In this document: piece after piece, positions 19,497-27,999 of the stretch
How positions within the stretch are numbered: the stretch's first letter is position 1
How the letters are laid out: every line of letters starts with the position of its first letter
Origin: an uncultured bacterium
GTDB taxonomy: Bacteria; Bacteroidota; Bacteroidia; Bacteroidales; UBA932
Direction: 5' to 3'
Assembly: GCA_949300025.1 (NCBI GenBank)
Contig: CASGCS010000019.1
Location: 170,002 to 234,001, forward strand
DNA: 64,000 nucleotides
Notes under the pieces: model-generated
The model's database searches: none
Told to the model about the DNA's origin: nothing
What the model saw: only the letters and a program-made list of their open reading frames with translations
Made by a program: the position numbers and the translations under genes

Positions 19497-20645
19497 TTAT
19501 TGTTTTTTCCTTGCAGGAATGTTTATGCGCTCCTTTATCATTTTACGGTCCTGATCGTAATAGAGAACAAGTGAACCGTTGCCTTCGAAGTATATTGTAT
19601 TCAGGTATTTTGCCTTTATATCGTCTTTATCTACGGCAGGTTCGCACCAGACAAGCAGATACTGAGATGTTTCATTTACATAGACACATATAAGCGTTGT
19701 TTGCATACATTCAACTAATGCTGCTGAATATGAGTTGGATGAGTCTCTGTACCTGCTTTCTTTATATAAAGCGACTATCGGATTATCCTCATTTATAGCT
19801 ATAAAAGTCAAATCAGACGCTCCTTCAGGATTCCTTTGGTACCAGTTTGAAATGGCATTTTTCTGTGCCGCCCTTTCGTTTGAGAACGGCACCAGATTTT
19901 TGGAGTTTCGCATCTGTTGCAAAAGAAAGTCCATCTGCGGTGCCGAACCGTTGCCTGGCTCCACCGCTTCCATGCAGTTGCCCTCTATGGTTATGCTGTC
20001 TGTCATCTCGCCGGCAAACATTGCATTGTAAGGTGTTGCGGCGCCGAGTGCAGGATAGAGGTTGAAGATTACCTCTGCATTTTCGTTTTTCCATTTGGTT
20101 CTCGGGTTTGTCTTGTCTGAACTGTTCATATAAGTGAACTCAAAATAGAGTTCATTGTCAATCTCTACAGGTGTCAGTGTGTCTGACACAAATCTGAAAA
20201 TATCCAGATTCTCATCATTTGTGTAGAGAGGAGTGTCGCAGATGCATGTCTGCTCCCATCCGGAGGCGTTCTCTTGAAGTATGATATTCCGCAGGACTCT
20301 GCCTTGTTCCGATACCGTATATGCTACTGCAAAGATATATTCGACGTTCTCCTTTCTGAACGGAGCGGCCAGAAAAGTGTTGTATTCATATCCGGCAAAG
20401 ATTTCCGTAGCCAGGGCAATACTCCTTTGCGTTGTGTTGGCCACCGTTACCAGAGAGTCTATCTTGTTTTGGATGGCTGCCGAGAATACTGATTCCGGAT
20501 ATTTTGCAAGGAATTTTTGGAATGAAGCCATGTCTCCATTTTCAATGGCGGAATTGTAGAGTTTTATCTCAGCCCTTTTTTGCCCGTTTGCCTTGATTGC
20601 TGTAAATGCAAGCAGAGAAAGAAATATGAAGATGTATTTTTTCAT
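19497..20645 (-). CDS. Secreted protein of unknown function
   Basis: 382 residues with a clear signal peptide (MKKYIFIFLSLLAFTAIKANG). I do not recognise the family. A short N-terminal helical stretch (about 25-70, AEIKLYNSAIENGDMASFQKFLAKYPES) resembles a single TPR-like helix pair. The rest looks beta-rich and contains four to five Cys, two close together in EQTCICD. It is the gene upstream of ltaE on the same strand (5-bp gap), so it may share a transcript, but no functional link is evident. Likely periplasmic or surface-exposed. Confidence 0.7.
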   Translation of the reverse strand: MKKYIFIFLSLLAFTAIKANGQKRAEIKLYNSAIENGDMASFQKFLAKYPESVFSAAIQNKIDSLVTVANTTQRSIALATEIFAGYEYNTFLAAPFRKENVEYIFAVAYTVSEQGRVLRNIILQENASGWEQTCICDTPLYTNDENLDIFRFVSDTLTPVEIDNELYFEFTYMNSSDKTNPRTKWKNENAEVIFNLYPALGAATPYNAMFAGEMTDSITIEGNCMEAVEPGNGSAPQMDFLLQQMRNSKNLVPFSNERAAQKNAISNWYQRNPEGASDLTFIAINEDNPIVALYKESRYRDSSNSYSAALVECMQTTLICVYVNETSQYLLVWCEPAVDKDDIKAKYLNTIYFEGNGSLVLYYDQDRKMIKERINIPARKKQ

Positions 20646-20660
20646 GCAGTCTGGAGTTTC

Positions 20661-20700
20661 AAAAAGGAGGATAGCCCAAAAGCCTTTTGAGCCATCCTCC
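20661..20700 (-). terminator. Terminator of gcvH
   Basis: GGAGGAT and ATCCTCC arms with further inner pairing, T-run on the minus strand, 30 bp past the gcvH stop. Confidence 0.8.
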
Positions 20701-20729
20701 TATAAGGTCAAGATTTGCAAACCAACGCG

Positions 20730-21107
20730 TTATTCGCAAATCTCTTTGTATGCAGCGGCATCCAGCAATTCTTCAACCTCTTCAGGGTCAGACATCTCAA
20801 CTTTAATCATCCAGCCTTTGCCGTAAGGGTCTGAATTTACAGATTCCGGAGCGCTTTCCAGGTCGGAATTGACCTCTATTACCTTTCCGGAAACGGGCAT
20901 AAGAGCATCGGCCACTGTCTTTACGGCTTCTATGTTGCCGAAAAGTTCACCCTGCTGCAACTCTTCGCCTTCTGTCTGGATATCTACAAATACGATGTCG
21001 CCCAATTCGCTTTGGGCATAGTCTGTAATGCCTACAACTGCCACGTTACCCTCAACTCTTACCCATTCATGGTCTTGAGAGTATTTCAGATTTTCAGGAA
21101 TATTCAT
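20730..21107 (-). CDS. gcvH: Glycine cleavage system H protein
   Basis: 125 residues, the usual length. It carries a lipoyl group on a lysine and shuttles the aminomethyl intermediate between the P, T and L proteins. The lipoylation site is the Lys in [17 protein letters not shown] (about 63-65). The N-terminal [24 protein letters not shown] block is diagnostic. No gcvP or gcvT lies next to it; H protein can also serve as a lipoyl donor in lipoate metabolism. Confidence 0.96.
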   Translation of the reverse strand: MNIPENLKYSQDHEWVRVEGNVAVVGITDYAQSELGDIVFVDIQTEGEELQQGELFGNIEAVKTVADALMPVSGKVIEVNSDLESAPESVNSDPYGKGWMIKVEMSDPEEVEELLDAAAYKEICE

Positions 21108-21142
21108 ATCGGTGTCTTTTAATGTTTGTTCTCTATGAGTGA

Positions 21143-21150
21143 CAAAATTA
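21143..21150 (-). promoter_or_regulatory. -7 element of gcvH
   Basis: Minus strand TAATTTTG matches TAnnTTTG, 36 nt before the ATG. Confidence 0.5.
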
Positions 21151-21191
21151 TAAAAATTAGCCTTAATATGCGAATGTCGCGTAGTTTTTTT

Positions 21192-22553
21192 CTATTGCCT
21201 GCATAACTTCGGAAAATACTTCCTGTAGCAGGCTATGCCCACGAAATCTGCTATGGCCCAGCCTATCGGTATAGACCACCAGATGGCGTCGACTCCGATA
21301 GATGTCATGGAAGCTCCCCAGTAGGCCAGCGCAACCCTTGTCCCGAGCGAAAGCACTGTAAGCAGGAGAGACATGAAGGGCTTGTCGATAGCCCTGTAGT
21401 AGCCGTAAAGCAGAAACAGTATGCCGATACCCGCATAGAAAGCCCCCTCGATTCTCAGATAATCCATGCCGACAGAGAGAATTTCGGTCTCTGAAGGTTT
21501 TATGAAGACAAGCATCAGTTCTCTGGAAAAAATCACGACCAGTGCGGATACGGAAAGCGAAAAGAGTGTTGTTGTAAGAAATGCGCTTTTTACCCCCTGT
21601 CTTATCCTTTCACGTTTTTTTGCTCCGAAATTCTGGGCGACAAATGTGGAAAAGGCATTGCCGAACTCCTGCACAGGCATATATGCAAAGGAGTCTATCT
21701 TTACGGCAGCGGCAAATGCCGCCATTACCGCTGTTCCAAAACTGTTTACAAGACCCTGGACCAGCAGGATGCCGAAATTCATTACAGACTGCTGTATACA
21801 GGTCAGTGAAGAGAATGCCGCTATCTGTCTTACAGATTTTGAATCGAACTTCATCTCTTTCCGTTTTATCCTGAGTTCCGGACGCCTGGACAATGTATGG
21901 AGCATTATTCCCAGGCCGGCGGCAGCCTGTGAAATGACAGTTGCCCAGGCCGCACCCTTTATCCCCCATCCAAATGCAAGAATGAAAAGCAGATCCAGGC
22001 CTATGTTAAGAATGACAGAGGCGGCAAGAAACCATAGCGGTGTTACGGAATCGCCTACAGCGCGCAGCAATGCCGTGTAGAAGTTATAGAGAAATGTGAA
22101 GAGTATGCCGCAAAAGATAATCCAGAGGTAATCATACATCATGGAGTAAATCTCCTGCGGAGTCTGCAGCAGCCTCAGAATCGGGTGCAGCAGGCCGAAT
22201 GCGGCAATGGCAAGAGCAAGTGCAACAGATCCTGTCAGAATAAATGAGGTAAATATATATTGTCTCAACTCCTGTTTCTTGCCGGCTCCGTAAAGCATTG
22301 AAAAGAGAGTGCCGCTTCCAAGCGAAAGACCTATGAGAACGGAAGTGAGAAAGACCATGAATGCATAGGCGGAGCCGACTGCGGCGAGGGCTCCGCTCCC
22401 AAGAAACTGTCCTACTATAAAAGTGTCTGCAATATTGTAGCACTGCTGCAGAAGCGAGCAGGCCATCATTGGCAATGTGAATTTCAGCAGGGTGGATGTT
22501 ATGGGGCCGCGGGTAAGGTCTCCCTTTTCTATTGATTTGGCTGAAGCGCTCAT
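21192..22553 (-). CDS. MATE-family multidrug/metabolite exporter
   Basis: 453 residues with about 12 hydrophobic segments, the MATE (NorM/DinF-like) architecture: two six-helix halves, with LPMMACSLLQQCYNIADTFIVG in helix 1 and the related SLTCIQQSVMNFGILLVQGLVNSFG in helix 7. It exports organic cations or other compounds with Na+ or H+ antiport at the inner membrane. The substrate is unknown. Its start overlaps the ruvA stop by 4 bp (ATGA), so it is translated from the ruvA transcript. Confidence 0.9.
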   Translation of the reverse strand: MSASAKSIEKGDLTRGPITSTLLKFTLPMMACSLLQQCYNIADTFIVGQFLGSGALAAVGSAYAFMVFLTSVLIGLSLGSGTLFSMLYGAGKKQELRQYIFTSFILTGSVALALAIAAFGLLHPILRLLQTPQEIYSMMYDYLWIIFCGILFTFLYNFYTALLRAVGDSVTPLWFLAASVILNIGLDLLFILAFGWGIKGAAWATVISQAAAGLGIMLHTLSRRPELRIKRKEMKFDSKSVRQIAAFSSLTCIQQSVMNFGILLVQGLVNSFGTAVMAAFAAAVKIDSFAYMPVQEFGNAFSTFVAQNFGAKKRERIRQGVKSAFLTTTLFSLSVSALVVIFSRELMLVFIKPSETEILSVGMDYLRIEGAFYAGIGILFLLYGYYRAIDKPFMSLLLTVLSLGTRVALAYWGASMTSIGVDAIWWSIPIGWAIADFVGIACYRKYFPKLCRQ

Positions 22554-23143
22554 AAAAGCTGTCTCATGGCCAGTTTTATCAGTTCGTCCACTTTACTGTC
22601 GGGATGCTCTTTAAAGACAATGTTGACAGCCTTTTCCGACTGGTTTTTGGGGAATCCGAGCACAAGCAGGGCTGCAATGGCCTCTTCTTTCTGCGGGTTG
22701 TTGAAAGAGAGAGATGCTGCCGCAAAACCGTCGGAACCGCCTCCTTTCGCAATTTTGTCCTGAAGTTCTATGATGATTCTCTGTGCAGTCTTCAGCCCTA
22801 CGCCCTTGATGCTCTTTATCCGGCTTTCGTTTCCTGTCAGGATTGCCTCCCTGAGTTCTTCGAATGTCATGGAAGAGAGAATTGTGCGTGCCATATTGGG
22901 GCCTATTCCGGAAATTCCTATGAGAAGCAGAAATATATCGCGCTCTTGAGAGCCGAAAAAACCGTACCATAGTTCCTGGTCTTCGCGGATATGATGGTAA
23001 ATATAGAGTTTTACCTCTGAAAGCGACTGGATGTCTGTGAATGTCTGAAGCGATATCTGGAGTCTGTAGCCAATCCCGTTGTTTTCCACCACAACGTACG
23101 TAGGCATGACCTCTACGATTTTGCCTTTTATGAAATCATACAT
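22550..23143 (-). CDS. ruvA: Holliday junction DNA-binding protein RuvA
   Basis: 197 residues. RuvA tetramers hold the four-way junction and load RuvB (gene at 1450). Seen: the N-terminal OB fold (MYDFIKGKIVEVMPTYVVVE), two helix-hairpin-helix motifs (LIGISGIGPNMART and IKSIKGVGLKTAQRII), and the C-terminal RuvB-binding domain (about 148-197, EAIAALLVLGFPKNQSEKAV). ruvA and ruvB are about 20 kb apart here, and ruvC is not in the window. Confidence 0.96.
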   Translation of the reverse strand: MYDFIKGKIVEVMPTYVVVENNGIGYRLQISLQTFTDIQSLSEVKLYIYHHIREDQELWYGFFGSQERDIFLLLIGISGIGPNMARTILSSMTFEELREAILTGNESRIKSIKGVGLKTAQRIIIELQDKIAKGGGSDGFAAASLSFNNPQKEEAIAALLVLGFPKNQSEKAVNIVFKEHPDSKVDELIKLAMRQLL

Positions 23144-23168
23144 AATTAGCCCTTTTAAACATCGATTG

Positions 23169-23176
23169 CAAAATTA
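23169..23176 (-). promoter_or_regulatory. -7 element of ruvA
   Basis: Minus strand TAATTTTG fits TAnnTTTG, 26 nt before the ruvA ATG. Confidence 0.45.
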
Positions 23177-23208
23177 TGTTATTTATATGGAAAGAAAAAG
23201 TTTGTTTA

Positions 23209-23216
23209 TATTTTTG
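23209..23216 (+). promoter_or_regulatory. -7 element of sufS
   Basis: TATTTTTG ends 4 nt before the sufS ATG at 23221, so transcription should start at or next to the start codon. This supports 23221 over the in-frame ATG at 23176, which would lie upstream of the promoter. Confidence 0.5.
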
Positions 23217-23220
23217 CATT

Positions 23221-24453
23221 ATGAACAAAATACTGGAAGATATAAGAACTGCGGTGCCGGCGCTTTCGCAGCAGGTCTATGGAAAACCGCTTGTCTATCT
23301 CGACAATGCGGCGACCTCGCAGAAACCGGTTCAGGTAATAGAACTGGTCAATATGATGAACAGCGGGCTGAACGGCAATGTCCATCGGGCAATGCATTAT
23401 CTGAGCGAACAGGCGACAATGCTTTACGAGCAGGCCCGCGAGAGGGTGAGGCAGCATATAAATGCTCCGGAGAGGGAGAATATAATATTCACTTCCGGTG
23501 CGACAGCTGCTATAAACCTTGTCGCAAGCAGTTTCTGTTACAGATTCCTGAAAAATGGCGATTCTGTGGTCATTGCCGGTGATTCGCACCATTCCAACAT
23601 AGTCCCTTGGCAGATTGCCTGCGAGCGGGCCGGTGCAAAACTTAAAGTGGTTCCGGTAGATGAAAACGGCCGTCTCGAGATTGAAAGAGTAGATTCTCTC
23701 GTCGATGCCCGCACAAGACTTGTGGCGGTGACCCATATTTCCAATGTTCTTGGAATTGTGAACGATATAGGGCAGATAACCGAAATGGCCCATGCCAGGG
23801 GCGCCAAGGTTCTTGTCGATGGGGCGCAGGGGATAGTGCATGCAAAAGTCGACGTGCAGGACATGGATTGCGACTTCTATGCATTTTCGGGCCACAAGGT
23901 TTACGGTGAGACCGGCAGCGGCGTGCTGTATGGCAAATCAGATTTGCTGAATCAGATGCCGCCGTATATGGGAGGCGGCGAAATGGTGGAGACGGTGACT
24001 TATGAGAAAACCACATACGCACCGCTGCCCCTGAAATTCGAGGCAGGAACTCCGAATTTCATAGCCGCAGCCTCTCTGGCTCCGGCTCTTGACTTTGCAG
24101 ATGCGCTCGTCTCTGGCGAGTGGGGCAGGGCAGTGAAAGAGGAGGAAGCCGCAATTCTTGCATACCTTCCCGACGCCCTGCGTGAAATAGAGGGGCTTAC
24201 TCTCTATGGTACTTCAGGAAAGAAGATTCCCTTGTTCTCATTCAGTGTGGATGGATGCAACTCTTCAGATATTGCACAGATGCTCGATAAACTGGGTATT
24301 GCTGTACGTTCCGGCCAGATGTGCTCCGAACCTCTGATGAACCGTTATGGCGTAACCGGAATGGTGAGGGCCTCTTTTGCACCATACAACACTCTGGAGG
24401 AGGCCGTATATCTTGCAGACTCTCTGAAGCGGGTTGTCAAAATGCTGAGATAA
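23221..24453 (+). CDS. sufS: Cysteine desulfurase SufS
   Basis: 410 residues from 23221 (MNKILEDIRTAVPALSQ); an in-frame ATG 15 codons earlier gives an unlikely hydrophobic extension upstream of the promoter. SufS takes sulfur from cysteine as a persulfide for Fe-S cluster assembly. Seen: YLDNAATSQKP, HRAMHYLSE, the PLP lysine in FSGHKVYG (about 226), and the catalytic Cys in VRSGQMCSEPLMNRYG (about 368). The Cys-containing loop is that of the SufS (group II) type. sufE and sufT follow after a tRNA gene; the scaffold genes sufBCD are at 41-45 kb. Confidence 0.95.
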   Translation: MNKILEDIRTAVPALSQQVYGKPLVYLDNAATSQKPVQVIELVNMMNSGLNGNVHRAMHYLSEQATMLYEQARERVRQHINAPERENIIFTSGATAAINLVASSFCYRFLKNGDSVVIAGDSHHSNIVPWQIACERAGAKLKVVPVDENGRLEIERVDSLVDARTRLVAVTHISNVLGIVNDIGQITEMAHARGAKVLVDGAQGIVHAKVDVQDMDCDFYAFSGHKVYGETGSGVLYGKSDLLNQMPPYMGGGEMVETVTYEKTTYAPLPLKFEAGTPNFIAAASLAPALDFADALVSGEWGRAVKEEEAAILAYLPDALREIEGLTLYGTSGKKIPLFSFSVDGCNSSDIAQMLDKLGIAVRSGQMCSEPLMNRYGVTGMVRASFAPYNTLEEAVYLADSLKRVVKMLR

Positions 24454-24496
24454 AAGCAGTCACAAACAGTACACCGCCACGGCAAATGCAAATAAA

Positions 24497-24528
24497 TTTG
24501 CATTACGCTCGGCTTTTGTGTATGTTTG
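24497..24528 (+). promoter_or_regulatory. Complete promoter of tRNA-Thr: -33 TTTG and -7 TATGTTTG
   Basis: TTTG at 24497-24500 and TATGTTTG at 24521-24528 are 20 bp apart, matching the Bacteroidota promoter rule (TTTG, 19-21 bp, TAnnTTTG). The tRNA begins 11 nt downstream. The transcript may continue into sufE and sufT. Confidence 0.7.
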
Positions 24529-24538
24529 CACCGTAATT

Positions 24539-24611
24539 GCCTGATTAGCTCAATTGGCAGAGCACATATTTCGTAAGTATGAGGTTGGTGGTTCGATTCC
24601 ACTATCAGGCT
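24539..24611 (+). tRNA. tRNA-Thr (anticodon CGT)
   Basis: 73 nt folding as a full cloverleaf. The acceptor stem GCCTGAT/ATCAGGC is perfect, D stem GCTC/GAGC, anticodon stem CATAT/GTATG with loop TTCGTAA, T arm GGTGG-TTCGATT-CCACT. Anticodon CGT reads ACG. CCA is not encoded. It sits between sufS and sufE on the same strand. Confidence 0.95.
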
Positions 24612-24634
24612 CTAAAGTTGAGGTTTACAGATAT

Positions 24635-25051
24635 ATGACTATTCAGGAAACAGAAGAGGGTATTGTTGAGGAGTTCTCTGTATTTACGGACTGGATGGAC
24701 AAGTATGAATATATCATAGAACTCGGCAAAAGCGTACCTCCGATTGCAGAGAGCGCAAAGAACGAGGGCAATTTAATCAAGGGATGCCAGAGCAGGGTCT
24801 GGTTGGATTGCCGCTATTCGGATGGAAAACTCTATTTTTCAGCAGACAGCGACGCCATAATCACAAAAGGTATTATTTCACTTTTAATAAGAGTATATAA
24901 CGGACAGGCACCCAAGGATATTGTGGAGTCTGACCTCTCGTTTATCCAAAAGATAGGTCTGCAGGACAATCTTTCGCCAACGCGTGCAAACGGCCTGGTA
25001 TCCATGATAAAGCAGATAAGGGCATATGCTCTGGCCTATATGAACAAGTAA
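24635..25051 (+). CDS. sufE: Cysteine desulfuration protein SufE
   Basis: 138 residues from the ATG at 24635. An in-frame ATG at 24554 lies inside the tRNA and is rejected. SufE accepts the persulfide from SufS and passes it to the SufBCD scaffold. The acceptor Cys is in LIKGCQSRVWL (Cys51). The block KYEYIIELGKSVPPI and the C-terminal LSPTRANGLVSMIKQIRAYA are typical. sufT starts 15 bp downstream in the same operon. Confidence 0.93.
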   Translation: MTIQETEEGIVEEFSVFTDWMDKYEYIIELGKSVPPIAESAKNEGNLIKGCQSRVWLDCRYSDGKLYFSADSDAIITKGIISLLIRVYNGQAPKDIVESDLSFIQKIGLQDNLSPTRANGLVSMIKQIRAYALAYMNK

Positions 25052-25066
25052 TTTGGAGGATAAGCC

Positions 25067-25378
25067 ATGACAATAGAGAGTTTGCAGCGAGACGTCGTAA
25101 GGGCATTGCGGCAGGTTTATGATCCTGAAATTCCCGTAAACATTTATGATTTGGGCCTCATCTATGAGATAAAGATAGATGAAGACCACAAGGTTTCTAT
25201 AAAGATGACGCTTACGGCTCCCAACTGTCCGCTGGCAGACGACCTTGTGGAAAATGTCTATGAGGCGGTAAAAGATGTGCCCGGGGTGACTGACACCGCG
25301 ATAGAACTGGTTTTTGAACCTGAGTGGGACAAGAGCCGCATGAGCGAAGAGGCTTTGGCCGAACTGGGCTGGCTGTAA
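25067..25378 (+). CDS. sufT: SufT-type DUF59 (MIP18) iron-sulfur maturation protein
   Basis: 103 residues, one DUF59/MIP18 domain. Seen: VYDPEIPVNIYDLGLIYEI and the Cys-containing LTAPNCPLADDLVENV. Proteins of this family help load Fe-S clusters onto target enzymes. The position directly behind sufE supports that role. A GGAGGAT stretch precedes the start. folK begins 11 bp after its stop. Confidence 0.88.
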   Translation: MTIESLQRDVVRALRQVYDPEIPVNIYDLGLIYEIKIDEDHKVSIKMTLTAPNCPLADDLVENVYEAVKDVPGVTDTAIELVFEPEWDKSRMSEEALAELGWL

Positions 25379-25389
25379 CGGAGAATCAA

Positions 25390-25962
25390 ATGAACATTGT
25401 TTATTTGCTTTTGGGCAGCAATCTTGGAGAGCGGAAGCGATATTTGGAGAGCGCATCCGCAAGGCTTGTCGGGGAACTGCTTCCGGAGTGCATGCAGGGA
25501 AAACGGAATGAGGCGGTAAAATGCTCCTCCGTGTATGAGACGGAGCCGTGGGGTTTTGAAAGTATGAACAGGTTTCTCAATATGGCCATGATGCTGTATA
25601 CGGAGCTGGAGCCGCTCCGGGTTCTGGATCTTTGCAAGGAGATAGAGCAGGAGTTGGGCAGGGAGAAGCATGATGCGGAATACGACGGGAACGGACAGAG
25701 AATTTACACATCAAGAACCATGGATATAGACATATTGCTGTTTTATAGAGATGGTGAGCCGGTGGTGATGGATGGTAAGGAACTGACAATTCCGCACCCG
25801 AGAATGGCCGAAAGGCTTTTTGCCCTCGAGCCGCTGGCCGAGATAGCCGGAGAGTTGAGGCATCCGGTATTGAAAACAAGTATAAGGGAGATGCTGGACC
25901 GTTGCGTGGTGCAGCGTCTGCAGCAGATGAGAATAATAGATGAAAATCTAAAAAAGAGATAA
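25390..25962 (+). CDS. folK: 6-hydroxymethyl-7,8-dihydropterin pyrophosphokinase
   Basis: 190 residues from the ATG at 25390 (MNIVYLLLGSNLGERKRYLE); an open frame extends upstream into sufT and is ignored. The enzyme transfers pyrophosphate from ATP to the pterin in folate synthesis. Seen: LGSNLG at the N-terminus, SSVYETEPWGF, and the metal/ATP block RTMDIDILLFYRDG with IPHPRMAERLFALEPLAEI. The C-terminal tail is ~20 residues longer than the minimal enzyme. glyS starts 2 bp after the stop. Confidence 0.94.
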   Translation: MNIVYLLLGSNLGERKRYLESASARLVGELLPECMQGKRNEAVKCSSVYETEPWGFESMNRFLNMAMMLYTELEPLRVLDLCKEIEQELGREKHDAEYDGNGQRIYTSRTMDIDILLFYRDGEPVVMDGKELTIPHPRMAERLFALEPLAEIAGELRHPVLKTSIREMLDRCVVQRLQQMRIIDENLKKR

Positions 25963-25964
25963 AG

Positions 25965-27506
25965 ATGACACAGGACGAATTGTTTAAAAATCTCATTGCC
26001 CATACCAAAGAGTATGGTTTTATCTTTCCGTCAAGCGAGATTTACGACGGATTAAGCGCAGTTTACGACTACGGGCAAATGGGGTCGGAGTTGAAGAACA
26101 ACATTAAGAAGTATTGGTGGGAAGCTATGGTTCGCCTGCATGAGAATATCGTGGGAATAGACTCTGCAATATTCATGCATCCGAAAATCTGGGAGGCGTC
26201 CGGGCATGTAGGAGCCTTTAACGACCCTCTCATAGATAACAAGGATTCCAAGAAGCGTTACAGGGCAGACGTGCTGCTCGAAGATTATATTGCAAAACTC
26301 GAGGAAAAGATAGAGAAAGAGGTGGAGAAAGGCCGCAAAAAGTTCGGCGAAAGTTTCAACGAGGAGCAGTTCAGGGCGACCAACCCAAATGTGCAGCGCA
26401 ATCTTGCAAAACTCAATTCCGTAAAGGAGAAGATGGTGGCTGCCCTTAAAGGCAATGATTTTACAGCACTCAGACAACTCATTCTCGATTGCGACATAGT
26501 TTGTCCGGTATCGGGAACAAAGAACTGGACGGAAATCCGTCAGTTCAACCTTATGTTCAGCACGCAACTTGGAAATACATCGGACGAGACAGGTATAATT
26601 TATCTCCGTCCCGAGACTGCACAGGGAATTTTCGTAAACTTTCTGAATGTGCAGAAGACCGGCAGGATGAAATTGCCGTTCGGTATCGCCCAGATTGGAA
26701 AGGCTTTCAGAAACGAGATAGTGGCAAGACAGTTCATCTTCAGAATGAGAGAATTCGAACAGATGGAGATGCAGTTTTTCGTAAAACCGGGTACAGAACT
26801 GGAGTGGTTTGCAAAATGGAAGGCAATAAGGCTGGAGTGGCATAAGGCCTTGGGCATGGGCGATGCAAAATACAGGTATCATGACCATGACAAACTGGCT
26901 CACTATGCCAATGCCGCTACAGATATAGAGTTCGATTTCCCGTTCGGATTCAAGGAACTGGAGGGAATACACTCCCGCACCAATTTCGATTTGGGCCGTC
27001 ATCAGGAGTTTTCGGGCAAGAAACTGCAGTACTTCGATCCTGAAACAAATGAAAGTTATGTTCCTTATGTTATAGAGACTTCTATAGGTCTCGACAGAAC
27101 CGTCCTTGCGGTTTTGTCCGGTGCATATACCGAAGAACAGCTCGAAAACGGCGAAAGCCGCGTAGTGCTCAAGTTCCATCCGGCATTGGCTCCGGTAAAG
27201 GTAGCCGTGCTGCCGCTGCTTAAGAAAGACGGCCTTCCGGAGTTTGCCCAGAAGATAATGGACGACCTTAAATATGATTTCAACTGCCAGTATGACGAGA
27301 AGGATTCCATAGGAAAACGTTACCGCAGGCAGGATGCAATAGGAACTCCTCTTTGTGTTACAGTAGACCATCAGAGCCTTGAAGACAACTGCGTTACGGT
27401 GCGTGACAGAGACACAATGCAGCAGGAGCGTGTGCCTGTAGACAAGCTTCGCGATGTTGTGGACAGGAAGGTAAATCTCAAATATCTGTTGAAAAAACTT
27501 TCTTAG
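25965..27506 (+). CDS. glyS: Glycyl-tRNA synthetase (homodimeric type)
   Basis: 513 residues, class II synthetase of the dimeric (eukaryote/Gram-positive-like) type, charging tRNA-Gly. Class II motifs seen: IYLRPETAQGIFVNF (motif 2 region), GIAQIGKAFRNEI, FRMREFEQMEMQFFV, and motif 3 ETSIGLDRTVLAVL. The C-terminal anticodon-binding domain covers about 395-513. It is the last gene of the sufE-sufT-folK-glyS run and is followed by a terminator hairpin that is part of a duplicated repeat. Confidence 0.96.
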   Translation: MTQDELFKNLIAHTKEYGFIFPSSEIYDGLSAVYDYGQMGSELKNNIKKYWWEAMVRLHENIVGIDSAIFMHPKIWEASGHVGAFNDPLIDNKDSKKRYRADVLLEDYIAKLEEKIEKEVEKGRKKFGESFNEEQFRATNPNVQRNLAKLNSVKEKMVAALKGNDFTALRQLILDCDIVCPVSGTKNWTEIRQFNLMFSTQLGNTSDETGIIYLRPETAQGIFVNFLNVQKTGRMKLPFGIAQIGKAFRNEIVARQFIFRMREFEQMEMQFFVKPGTELEWFAKWKAIRLEWHKALGMGDAKYRYHDHDKLAHYANAATDIEFDFPFGFKELEGIHSRTNFDLGRHQEFSGKKLQYFDPETNESYVPYVIETSIGLDRTVLAVLSGAYTEEQLENGESRVVLKFHPALAPVKVAVLPLLKKDGLPEFAQKIMDDLKYDFNCQYDEKDSIGKRYRRQDAIGTPLCVTVDHQSLEDNCVTVRDRDTMQQERVPVDKLRDVVDRKVNLKYLLKKLS

Positions 27507-27516
27507 GAAAAAGGGA

Positions 27517-27672
27517 TATATCTCAACAAAAAAGCTGCATTCGCAGCTTTTTTTATGTATTAGGTATATAGGTAATAATAGTTAGATTATGGATATATAG
27601 TAAGGCGCAAAGCGCCCGCGGCCGCAGTGCCGCGTAATCCCCCTGTAGGGGGTGTAGGGGGTTAAAAAGGAA
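27517..27672. repeat. Hairpin-rich repeat unit, copy 1
   Basis: Unit made of a GCTGCATTCGCAGC hairpin with a T-run (terminator of glyS), an AT-rich stretch (TAGGTAATAATAGTTAGATT) and a GC-rich 68-bp block at 27601-27668. That block contains three more inverted repeats: GGCGCAAAGCGCC, CGCGGC/GCCGCG and CCCCCTGTAGGGGG. The 68-bp block recurs without change in copy 2. Confidence 0.8.
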
Positions 27673-27840
27673 TGTATCTCAACAAAAAAAGCTGCATTTG
27701 CAGCTTCTCCTTTTTAGCGGTATTGTGCAGATATATAGGTAATAATAGTTAGATTATAAACATATAGTTAAGGCGCAAAGCGCCCGCGGCCGCAGTGCCG
27801 CGTAATCCCCCTGTAGGGGGTGTAGGGGGTTAAAAAGTAT
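27673..27840. repeat. Hairpin-rich repeat unit, copy 2
   Basis: Tandem copy of the preceding unit, period about 156-167 bp. The GC-rich block (27769-27837) is identical to copy 1; the first hairpin differs by one base (GCTGCATTTGCAGC). A third, partial copy (27841-27877) contains only the first hairpin and serves as the terminator of tRNA-Gln. Confidence 0.8.
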
Positions 27841-27848
27841 ATCTCTCA

Positions 27849-27877
27849 ACAAAAAAAGCTGCATTCGCAGCTTTTTG
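27849..27877 (-). terminator. Terminator of tRNA-Gln (partial third repeat copy)
   Basis: On the minus strand GCTGC GAAT GCAGC is followed by seven T, starting a few bases after the tRNA. Flanking TCTCAACA/TGTTGAGA extends the pairing. Confidence 0.75.
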
Positions 27878-27948
27878 TTGAGATACAAGGATTCGAACCT
27901 TGACAGACAGAACCAAAATCTGTAGTGCTACCATTACACCATATCTCA
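27878..27948 (-). tRNA. tRNA-Gln (anticodon TTG)
   Basis: 71 nt cloverleaf on the minus strand. Acceptor stem TGAGATA/TATCTCA, D stem GTGT/GCAC, anticodon stem ACAGA/TCTGT with loop TTTTGGT, T arm CAAGG-TTCGAAT-CCTTG. Anticodon TTG. CCA is not encoded. Its wobble uridine is a substrate of MnmG, encoded at 15.5 kb. Confidence 0.95.
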
Positions 27949-27999
27949 CTGTGGGAGTGCAAAGTTATGAATCTTTTTTTATTTAGCAAAAAGATGTTT

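Noticed and set aside
26052..27371. 439-codon open frame antisense to glyS
   Set aside because: Complete overlap with a certain gene, composition of a shadow frame (Cys/Tyr/His-rich, no motifs).
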